A DNA stretch of 64,000 nt from Stereum hirsutum FP-91666 SS1 (Eukaryota; Basidiomycota; Agaricomycetes; Russulales; Stereaceae), in the NCBI RefSeq assembly GCF_000264905.1, contig NW_006763135.1, positions 1,157,179 to 1,221,178 of the forward strand, given 5' to 3'. Every line of letters begins with the position of its first letter. Within the stretch, counting starts at the first letter, position 1. Position numbers and translations under genes: made by a program. Shown one piece after another: positions 24,956 to 34,553 of this stretch. The notes beneath the pieces are model-generated. The model was not told where the DNA came from and searched no databases. It saw only the letters and a program-made list of their open reading frames with translations.

Positions 24956-27102
24956 ATGACCTTAGGAGCACCAAACAACATCGCACTCTCATCATACGAT
25001 GAGTGTTGTATTTCTATTGCTCTCGCCACCAGCGCCTTGAAGGACCACCGTCCGGCAGGCGCGCCTAATAAATCAACAAATGTCTACGATAATGCCAATC
25101 GTATTCTACAGCACATCACCACACTCCTCACGACCGGGACGCTCGACGATCCATATGTTGCTCGTCTTGTAGCAGTCACTGCGAAGATCCAGCGTGAAAT
25201 AATAGACACGCTCATCGTTACGAAGAACCCAACCTGGAAGGGACGCTCTGCTCTCGATCCCGGACATCCTTTGAGGCCCGAGTTGGACATCATTGAGCAA
25301 GCCGAGAATGACGAGCAGGTTCTAAAGAAGTGGGACAAACTCGAGTGCGTGCCTCTCATAGTTCTTTGTCTAGATGGTTCAGGGAGTTGACATCGTACAA
25401 ACTCACTACTGTCAGTTATCCCACCTATTACCAGAATCTCTTCGCTATACTGGAAACGTTCCGCGATTCACCGATGTCCTCCACACCTCCCAGAGAGTTC
25501 GCTTTTCGCTGCGCTCGTTTCAAACTGTTTATTGTACTCCACGCTCAGCGAAAGATCGGTAGTCGCATAAACAATGGCCACAAGATCTGGAAACGTCATC
25601 CCATGGACACGCTTGCTGCTTATGATAAACAAATTCGTCCCAACGTCTGTTTGCCTAAGGACATCAAAATTGTTCAACGGGACGTGGCACAGTGGCTTCA
25701 TGACGAGCATGCACTATCGCACTCGTCTTCCCAGGCTGGCTACGACTTTGTCTTTCGACTCACTACGGAAACCATCGGCTTATGGGTACAGGCCCTCACA
25801 GCTGCCTTTGCAGAACTCATGAACGCTTTGACTTATTTCGACCACGGAGGCTCCCCCCGGAAGAAATCAAGAAAGTAACCCTGTGGTTGTATAGGTTTCA
25901 GGGCCTATTGCAGTCTGGTATCGTCAATATATTATTGAAGGATAAAGATTTCGAGGAGGCGATGAACGCGAAGCCAGGCCATGGTACGTATCCATGCGTG
26001 CATCTGTTTGAGTGTGATCATTTATGCTAGGACGGCATGTAAAGGCAGTTTAGAGCACGCGTTCTTTGAAGATTCGTCTGTTCCGTCTTTACCCGTTGAC
26101 TAATCAAGTGGCAATGTTTAGAGGATGAGGAAGAGGATGATGAAGAAAATGCATCAGACGAAAACGACGGTAAAGAGTCTGCCGACGATTTGCTCTATAT
26201 TGTGGGTGTTGATTTCTGATTTAGTCTTTGCCAACGATCTCTCGTCATCACGGTCTCGCCATGCAATCGAACGCTACCTCAAGACGATTGTGTCTTGGAT
26301 TGAAGCCGTCGACTCTCTGACCACGAGACCCTTGACGTACCGTATTCGCGCCCATGTTCTCCGCATGCATCACCCCGACTCCGAACGCGTCGACAATCAC
26401 ATCGAGAAGTTCATGGATCGTATTGTTCCTCCCTTCTGCGCGGAGGGTGCGATGGCGAACTTACGCAAGAAACTTCAAAATGCCGGCAACAGGGCACGCT
26501 GCACGCGGAGGCGACAATGATGGCTCTCGCACATTCCTTCTATTCTGACAAAATTGCGCAAGAAACCAGCAGAGCATGAGACATGAAAGCTAAGGATGAG
26601 GATGTGTTATTGAACATATTCTCGGTCCGTCGGCCTCTCTCTCTCAAATTGCGAATCTTGTTCCCCTATTTGACGACTTTGTTGCCTACCAATCTGAAAG
26701 GTCGATAAGCACTTCATCTCCGTTAACAAAAAATGTTGCTGGTGCTGCTGGAAGTTATATGAGCATCTTAACTTCAACCGCACGGCGGGTCGCCCCGACG
26801 AAGGACCTCCTCCGCCCGACCTTGTTCTTTTTGGCACTCACTTTACCATTTATCCATGGTACCCCCCTCCCTCTATCCCGGAAAACTTTCTTCAATCGCT
26901 GCGCGGGCAGCTAGAGTCTATGCTGGTCGGAAGACTGAAGGAGGAGTCATGGTATTCAGCAGGCAATTCGTCTGATCAGTCCTTTCCCTATGGCTCAATT
27001 GAAGATGGTCCCAGAGTGCCCGTCTTTGAGATAATGTGTAAGCTTCTTCGTATTATATACTTCCTGCTTTGTGCTGAATATATCTGCACAGTCGAACAGT
27101 AG
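24956..27102 (+). pseudogene. Broken OTT_1508-like fungal deaminase gene
   Basis: Coding-like segments lie at 24956..25344, 25383 to about 25986, about 26121..26165, 26221 to about 26630 and 26701..27102. An N-terminal helical region of unknown function precedes a deaminase-like core. The core has His-Ala-Glu at 26502-26510 (start of HAEATMMALA) and, after an intron, KKCCWCC at about 26728-26748. HAE plus a Cys pair is the zinc-binding and catalytic signature of the deaminase fold; downstream LFGTHFTIYPWYPPP suits fungal OTT_1508-like members. Three lesions are visible: a frame change at the six-C run near 25851-25856, a second just before HAE near 26490, and an in-frame TGA about 25 codons after HAE (about 26577). 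No splice sites explain them all. It is probably a decaying gene; assembly errors remain possible. The substrate is unknown. Confidence 0.6.
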
Positions 27103-27835
27103 AAGCCAATATCCAGATCTGACTGGTAACCTCACTTTGACCTCACTACTACATAAGTATCTCGTCCTTTTATATAAAGCACCCATATTTCCGTAATATA
27201 TATATATCCTTTATTATCGACGCTGTTTGTGTATGTATACTCCAAGTTTGTCTTCGAACGCATACAATCCGTCCCTCGACAAGTGCGGCAGCTCGTGTCG
27301 GGGTTTTCATGACTTCCGGCGCGGTCCGAAGGTTCGGATTCCGTGCCACATTGACACCGCCACCTCCGCATCTCTTTCGTTCACACCATAACCTCCCGGT
27401 GGTATCCTCCTGCCGCTCTTGTTGCCCAGACTACTGTGTTACAGGACTGTATAGGGCGACTGTCTCAATGTATACTGGATGCTGCGTCTTTCTGCTCGAC
27501 TGTTACTTCGTTCTCCAGGCGATCAAGATTTGTTTCCGATGGCCCGGTAGCTGCATCTCCCCTTTGAAGCTTATACTAGCGACATGCCTGAGGACACTCG
27601 TCGGGGTAGCTGGTGGTTTTGCTATGTCTCACAAAGCCTTTGCCGGAAGCTGGATGCCTGCTCACGGATGCTGCAGGGGGGGAACTCGCAAACCATCTTG
27701 GTCCTGACCGGCAGCTGAGGCAAGGTGAAACCTCCTCACTATGCGTATATAAAGCTAGTGTTTCCCCCTGAATTTCGTCCAGTGTTCAGCTCACCAAGAT
27801 TATTGCTCTGTCACTTTAAGTCGTCTTGGTTCACT
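27103..27835. other. Intergenic, promoter of BTB gene
   Basis: A short TA repeat lies near 27197-27208. An ATG-started 132-codon frame at 27309-27707 is Cys-rich but has no family resemblance, so it is not called. Confidence 0.45.
27746..27754 (+). promoter_or_regulatory. TATA box of BTB gene
   Basis: TATATAAAG sits 82 bp upstream of the start codon at 27836, in a plausible core-promoter position. Confidence 0.5.
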
Positions 27836-29086
27836 ATGTTCGCATCTTCAGCCACGCCCGCTCACTCTGAGTTCGAAGCTTGTAACTACCGCCTCTGTCC
27901 GGACTTCTGTTTCTCCGACGGAAACATTATACTTGTCGCTCACACCACAGCCTTCAGAGTCCACCAAGGCCACCTCTCTCGCCACTCTGAATTCTTCAAG
28001 GGACTCTTCAACCTTCCACAGAACTTAATCAACCCCACAAACCTCCTCTTCGGCTGCCCGTCCGTCGAGCTCTTCGACGACCCGACCGACGTATATTTCC
28101 TGCTCAAAGCTATCTACGACGGCCTCCACTTCCGCAATCCCTTCCCAAAGGACTTCCCTTTCCTCGCTGGCGTCCTCCGTCTTTCAACCAAATACGTCCT
28201 CGATACCTTCCGGGACATATGCATCGCGCGGCTGCAGCGTGATTACCCTCCTACACTGGTAGGCTGGGACCAACGCGAACACGCGGCGACGGAGTACCGC
28301 CCTACTACAGGAGGCAACGGCAACACCGCCAGAGGTCGTTACATGCCTCGAGATGTGATCCCTAGTCCTATCGCGGTGATCAACCTCGCGAGGGAGCTAG
28401 GCATCGAATCGCTCCTCCCCGCAGCATTCTACGATCTAGCTCGATACAGTCCTTCCAAGACGGCCATTGGAATCCCCAAACCCACATTCCGCGACGAATC
28501 CCCGCCCTCTCCCACCCTCAGCAGTAGCAGTACCTCCTCCGACTCCGAGGACGGCCACCGAAAGATGCACACGAACCACATCTTCGTCTCTAACGCAGAC
28601 CTCATCACGACTTTCCAGGGGCGCGAAACCGCCCAACGGTCCATCGCCTCCTTCCTCGCGCGCGAACTCGCAGACCGTGTGCCCACGCCGGGCACCTGCA
28701 CCGCGACGGTGCACAAACACCGGCAGCACGAGACAGCATCGGCGGCGACGACGCGCTGCGCCGAGTCGTTCTACTTCATCCATCTGAACGTGCTGCGTTC
28801 GATAGGCGGGATCGCTGCGGGCAGGGACGCCGATCCGCTTTTCACGCTGCGGCAGGCGAAGGATATGTTGCACCGGACGGATTTCTCGGATCTGAGTGGC
28901 AGCGGGAAGGTGCAGGGGTTGAGGATGTGCGTGGGGTGTAAGAGGGAGTTTGGGGAGGTGGTTGAGAGGGCGAGGGAGGAGATGTGGAAGGAGGTTCCGG
29001 GGTGGTTTGGGTTTGAGAGGGGTTGGGAGGGCCTGTGGGGCGCGTCGGGGGAGGAGAGGGAGAGGGTTGAGAGGTGGTGCATTTGA
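27836..29086 (+). CDS. BTB/POZ-domain protein, intronless
   Basis: A single open frame of 416 residues starts at MFASSATPAHS, just after a TATA box. The frame stays open upstream to 27725 but without a better ATG. Residues about 20-130 fit a BTB domain: DFCFSDGNIILVAHTTAFRVH, LSRHSEFFKGLF and a helical tail (DPTDVYFLLKAIYDG). The C-terminal half has a Ser-rich acidic linker, a helical region and a CxxC pair (CVGCKREFGEV) near residue 365. Large families of such BTB proteins occur in mushroom-forming fungi; many are thought to be Cul3 or transcription adaptors, but no member-specific function can be given. It is intronless among intron-rich neighbours. The third-position G/C bias is strong. 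Confidence 0.82.
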   Translation: MFASSATPAHSEFEACNYRLCPDFCFSDGNIILVAHTTAFRVHQGHLSRHSEFFKGLFNLPQNLINPTNLLFGCPSVELFDDPTDVYFLLKAIYDGLHFRNPFPKDFPFLAGVLRLSTKYVLDTFRDICIARLQRDYPPTLVGWDQREHAATEYRPTTGGNGNTARGRYMPRDVIPSPIAVINLARELGIESLLPAAFYDLARYSPSKTAIGIPKPTFRDESPPSPTLSSSSTSSDSEDGHRKMHTNHIFVSNADLITTFQGRETAQRSIASFLARELADRVPTPGTCTATVHKHRQHETASAATTRCAESFYFIHLNVLRSIGGIAAGRDADPLFTLRQAKDMLHRTDFSDLSGSGKVQGLRMCVGCKREFGEVVERAREEMWKEVPGWFGFERGWEGLWGASGEERERVERWCI

Positions 29087-29885
29087 TGTATCTAGTCTCG
29101 GTAGATGCACGTCACAAATATATGCTCCATCTCTGTTACCCATTTAACATCTCTCTCAAACGAGAAGCGTGAATCGGCCGTCGTCTCTCCATATCGCCGC
29201 CAGAATAGAACAAGACACCTCAGGTTATATTGCGCCAATGAGAAAGTCCACTAAGCAATAATATAGGCTAAGAAATAAGAGGGGTAAACATATGTTGGGG
29301 AATAGAAATAGAAAGAAAGGAAACGAACGTATGCAATTTGCCACCAGACACCGAAAATCCGGCCAAAAATGTATATCATCCACCCGTCCAAAAAAAAAGT
29401 AGATACCTACGTAGAAATACGAACGCGCCACACGAACAGGCATGAAGAAAAGGGATGAAGACGGGAGAAACGAACGGCTAGCAATGACCCATAGGAAGCC
29501 TTGGCCAAGAATAAAAGGGACGAATGGAGAGCAAGGAGAGAGGAGATACAGCACCGGGGAAAGGCGGAGGAAATAAGGCAGTACCAGAGAAGGACGAAAT
29601 AAAGCAAGGCCACGGCAAATGGGAGCATCAAGCCTGGAGAATATAAGCAAGAGGACGGAGATCAAGCAAAAGTCGATAGATCAACAGAGATAAGATGACG
29701 AAATAAAAACGCAGAAAAGAGCGACAGTCAGATAGATGAAGCTAGGATGTGAGAGAGCAAAACCAGAGACAGAAACAGGAACAGAACTGAGGGTAAAACA
29801 GGCGCGGACACTAGGCACGCAAACAGGGTAAACGTCCACACACAACAACAATGGAACAACAAGTCATTCCCCCCGGAGAAGAAAT
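29087..29885. other. Intergenic, strongly purine-rich plus strand
   Basis: This is the convergent 3' region of the BTB gene and the histone-fold protein gene. From about 29240 to 29880 the plus strand is mostly A and G, so a minus-strand 3' UTR here would be pyrimidine-rich. Open frames on the minus strand look hydrophobic only because of that bias and start without ATG. Confidence 0.5.
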
Positions 29886-32800
29886 CTAAGCAAGCGGCGT
29901 AACCATAATCGACGCCCTCGCCGCCGCTCCCTTCTCCCTCTCTAAGAGACTTTGAAACCCTGTATTTCCACCAGAGCCAGAAACAGAACCAGAACTGACG
30001 CTTCCGCTGGCTCTCCCGTGGGTATATGGTCCATCCGAGGGAGTGACCGGAGGAGACATAGGTCTAGGTGCGTCGTCAACTTCTTCAGTAGAAAGAGCGT
30101 GAGTATCGGCAGCGGCGGTCGGGGTGGCGGTGTCAGCGGCTTTGGCGTTGACAGTGGTAGCGTTAGTGCGTTCACCGTCTTCAGCACTGCTGGGTGGCGA
30201 AGGGTATTTCTCGCCACTGCCGAGGAACAGCTCCACGAGGGACGACTCGATAGGAACTTGGGGCTGGGTATCGGCCTGCACATCTTTACTGACCGGCGCA
30301 GGAGGACTCTGCATAGTCGTCGAAGAGGCGGCGCCATGCGAAGACGTCTCCGTCCCCACAGGCGAATGAGACGCTGCAGACGCAGACCTCGCAGACGTAG
30401 GCGTTCCCACCGGTGTCGCCTGTTCTGTCGAGTTCGCAGTGGCAGAGGCAGGGGTAGTCGCAGCAGGAACCTTGATCCCCGCCCTGGCGAAAAACATATC
30501 CACCAACAACCTGCACTCGTCCGCGTTCGTCGCATTCCCCATCAATCTCCTCATATCCAACGCCATCTCCCTCGTCAACCCATTCGCAGGCGCACTCGGA
30601 ACAACCACAGCCACCGCCTCCGCCCTCTTCGCGCTCGACGCCTGTGCAAGCCTGACCCCTTTCTCCGACGAGCCGGCCGAACCAGGTCTCGCGCCCCCTC
30701 CCTGTCGTGAACGCGAGCCCGGCCTCGAATGCGAGTGTGTGTGGCCAGACGACTTCGGCGCAATAGTAGAGGTTGCCGTGGTCGTTGTAGGTGAACCGTC
30801 CGCCTTGCCGCTATTACTGGTAATCGAAGGCTCATACATCGGTGGCTCCTTCCTCGCTATAACCCTCGGAAGCCCATTGCTCTGCACCTGTCCATTCGCC
30901 CCAGGCGACGGCGCCAACCGAGGCGAAGGCGTCGACCGCTCCCTAAGATCCCTCGTATCCGCCCTAGGCGGTGGCGGCCTCGACCTGAACGCATCGGCCA
31001 TACTCACCAAATCGCCCTCGCTCGCCTTCGTCTTCAATTCCGATCCGTACGGACCAGGCATACTAGCCGGACTGAGTCTACGATGCTGATGCGAGACGGA
31101 CTGGGACCGAGCCCTGAGACTGTCGAACCCTCCGTGCTGTGCGTGATGGGGAGGATCGTAGTCCCTCGAAGGAGACGCGGGTGGCGAGATCGGTGTCGCT
31201 ATGGCTCCGGGGGGCGGCATCATGCGCGGTGGGGTAGGCTTGACGGCCATAGGGAGCGGGCCGAGGTTGTTGAACGAATGTTGGGAGCGCATGGAGGGCG
31301 TGTTGGGTGCGCTGATCGTGTTCGTGGAAGGCATACGACGGATGGAACGGCCGCTGCTGCCTACACTGCTGCCTCCGTCCTGATTCGCCTTATCACCACC
31401 CAGGCTCAACTTCGACATCATGCGCTGCAAACGACCTGAGCCCCTCTGTTTGGAGCTTTGAGAGGTCGAGAGGTCGTCGTGCATGGACATCGGAGGAGGA
31501 GACATCATTTCGGGCGGGGGTCCTTCAGAGAGGAAATCCATGAGTTCGCGCGTCGAAGCGGAGACTTTGACTCCGCCTGCGGTCGACCGGGGCGTAGCAG
31601 GCGGGCGCCCCATCGAGACCGGAGCAGAGGGAGGTCTGACGACGTCTTGGCCTTCGTCCTCATCCGAGCCGTTCATGATATCGTCCAGGTCCATATCGTC
31701 GATATTGCGCTGGATCCTCCGCTTACGGTTCGGCATCCCTCCGCCAAACACAGAATCGTCGTTCTTCGGCGGCACTCGAGGTTGCCTGTTCTGAAGAGGG
31801 GGCGGCATAGGAGCCGGTTTGTGCTGCATGGAAGCTTTGCGTAGAATCGTGTTCCCGCTGCGATTGTTGTTATTGCCGCTGGCATGAGAGGTGGACAGCG
31901 AACGGTTGCGACTAGGAGTCGGGGATGGAACGAAAGTTTGGTCGGACGCGTTTCGCCCGGAACGCGAGCTGGGAGAGGTGGTGAGGCTGTGGTTAGCGTG
32001 AGGTTTGCTCTTGGACTCTTCATATTCGTAGATAGAGTCGACCTCGCGGAACGACGTCTTGCGGACGCCATTGGGCGTCTTGGGTGTCGCTGCGACTGGG
32101 GAGAGACCGGATCCGTCGGTCGCGGGGAAACGTTCTGTCGAGTTCTTCAGGGCGGGTTGTCGCTTGCCTGCGCGGCCGTTCTTCTCTTGCTATTATTATT
32201 GTTGTAACAAAATCAAAAGTTGGAATCAGAACGGCGCCGATAGTATAACAAAGGGGTGGTAAAAGGACGCACGTCCATGGTCCTGAGTCTATCCGGTGTG
32301 AGGGACATTTTGACCGTATCACCCGCACGCATTCGGTTATCGAACTCGACAGACTCTTCGTCCTGATGAGGTTGGAAAACCCACGAACGGTGAGGGTGAG
32401 GACTCAGGAGGTCAAACATACGGAGACGCGGACAGGGACCAGAGCGAAGGAAAGGGTAGAGAGCAAGGAAAGAGAAAGGGGAACCAAAAAGGAAAAGGTA
32501 CGGACCTCTCCATCCACGGACATCCCGCTATGGAAACTATCAGTTTGTCCACTCTGTCTCGGCGCGTCGGCGAATGACGGCCGGGATGACGGATCCGCCT
32601 GGGATTGGTCCCGATCGCTCGTGGTCCGACTGTGCGTCCTGAACAACTTTTTGGCTCGCGATTTGTCGAGGGAGGGTCTGCCAGATTGTTGTGGAGGTGC
32701 GTCGGAGGAGACCCTGGAGCGATTTGAGATGCCGGATGCGGTGGAGGAGACGTCGGGGATGGGTGAGGGAGCGTGCTCTGAAGGTGGGCCGGGTCTCGAG

Positions 32801-33864
32801 TTGGATTTGCTTAGACTCCTGCGAGGTTTTGACATCTTTGACAAAGTCTCGATCTGGTCATATACTGTGACAAGAGCGGAAGCATCGAGCAAAAGTCATG
32901 AGCAGGAACCGGAATGTTGAACCGTGCGGATAAACACTCACCCTTCATTGTTCTGAATAGGGAGAACATGGAATCATCCTCGCAGAGGGCCACGAAGAGA
33001 TCCTCCAACGATGCCGTCGTCGTACTGCTGTCGCGGGTCGCGACGCGACCGACGTTAGAGAGGATGTGCCTAAAGAGGGCAATGAAGTCATAGGTCAGGA
33101 CAATCTATCAGAAAAGCTACGCGTTCCATGAAGTGCTTACTCGCAGATGGACCTGGAACGTGCCCCGTATGCGATCAGTACCGTTGCCCGCTACCATCAA
33201 CGAAACGAGAATGAGACGCACTCCAGCACCGCTGTCAGATACAGTGCCGCGGGGGCTACGAGGGCCGCTTTGCGCGGTGAAGGGCTCCCCAAACGAGCAT
33301 TCAGACGTGCCTCAGTCTGCGGGTCCTCGTCCGAGTCGTTCAGTGTCGAGTAGGCCTCGCATTTGAGCCGCATCAACTGTATTTGATGGAGGGAAAACAT
33401 GAGTCCTTAGCCGCGATAAAGAGAACATGTGCGGACGCACCTCGACGGCCCACTGAGCATTGAAGTCCTGGTCTGGCGCATTCTCGGCAGCCGTCTGCGC
33501 AGAGCCCGGTCTCGACGCGTTCGTGCGCTCCCAGTAGGCTCTCAGCTCGACCTCTGCCTCGAGCAGAGCCTCCTTGCCGAGCGTGGTGGGGAGGACCTTG
33601 AGGAGCCCGAGCTTGAGTCGTTCTGTGGTGAGCGCATGTGCTGCGACGATGATGGATGTGAGTATCTCGTCGAGGAGGACATTGAGGCAGCCGAGGGCCT
33701 CGATGTTGAATTTTATGGGACGTATGTCGGAGAGAATGACGTCTGCGGAACGAGGGGAGATGTACTTCGGCCCTGTTGTACGTGTGAAACACCGGAGGAA
33801 ACGTCAGACGCTGCATGGACGGTGAGCCTAGGAAGGAAAGGAGCGCACCGATGCCAGCAGCCAT
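29886..33864 (-). CDS. Large disordered protein with tandem N-terminal histone-fold-like domains
   Basis: Minus-strand exons 33849..33864, 33441..33772, 33222..33376, 32942..33069, 32506..32864, 32273..32362 and 29886..32189 give 1127 residues. Residues about 28-87 resemble histone H2B (LNVLLDEIL.., LKLGLLKVLPTTLGKEALLE). Residues about 156-208 resemble H2A (VAPAALYLTAVLEHIL, ATRDSSTTTASLEDLFVAL). Next comes a Ser/Pro-rich basic linker, a short conserved-looking piece (VEFDNRMRAGDTVKMSLTPD, about 333-352), and about 770 residues rich in Pro, Ser and Thr with no clear domain. The last helix block (REMALDMRRLMGNATNADEC) may be structured. I do not recognise a named family. Tandem histone folds at the N-terminus of a non-histone protein recall Sos. 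The role is unknown; no RasGEF or catalytic motif was seen. Confidence 0.75.
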
Positions 33865-34553
33865 GGTCGTTCGGGATGTTATGGACAGTGAGGAAGAGGG
33901 ATAAGGAACGGATGCGGACGCTCAACCGCGAAGGCGATGGCGAAACGACCGTGAGCAATAAACTTGCGCGACATTATTTCGCCCGTTGCTAGCCCTAACC
34001 GAGAGCCCGCGGGGTCGGCGCACAACCTCCGGCGGACGCCGGCTACGCCAGCTGACAGCCTTCCTGCCCTTTTTCGCAGCGATATCAGGATGGAAAGCAC
34101 CTTGGAAACAGCCCTTGGAGTTCTGTCCCTGCACCAGAAGCACGAACGTCAACGCTGGCCGTATGAAACACACGCTCCGGCACACCCACGATTTTCCCGC
34201 TGAATTAGAAGCCGAATGCACATGCACCCCGCCGGAAACGTCGATCCACTGACATGAAATGTGGCATGAAATTCAAAGCGTGTGAAAATCCAAAAGTTGC
34301 CGTAAAACTAGGTTCAGAAGGCGTACATGCAGGTACATACAGCGGATAGCAACGAGGACAGCAGATATGAACAGCATAGCATACAGTACAGGCACAACAG
34401 CGTTGACGACGCCCACCGCCCCTCCCCGACGTGCCCCTACGCTTTGAATGTGAACCAACAACAATCACGCGCTTTGAGCACCCAACGACTTCGAACGCAA
34501 CCTTAAGGCTCTCAACCTACCCACGCTCGGCTAATCATTCATCCTCCCCCTCG
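33865..34553. other. Intergenic
   Basis: It holds the promoter of the histone-fold protein gene and the 3' flank of the C2H2 protein gene (both minus strand). No gene was seen. Confidence 0.5.

Noticed and set aside
27309..27707. 132-codon Cys-rich plus-strand frame starting with ATG
   Set aside because: No signal peptide, no family match and no supporting promoter; it lies in the promoter side of the BTB gene.
29225..29665. 146-codon minus-strand frame resembling a membrane protein
   Set aside because: The hydrophobic look comes from the pyrimidine bias of that strand; there is no ATG start and no motif.
30439..31089. 216-codon plus-strand frame opposite the histone-fold gene
   Set aside because: It is a shadow of the Ser/Pro-rich coding exon on the other strand; no splice or family evidence.
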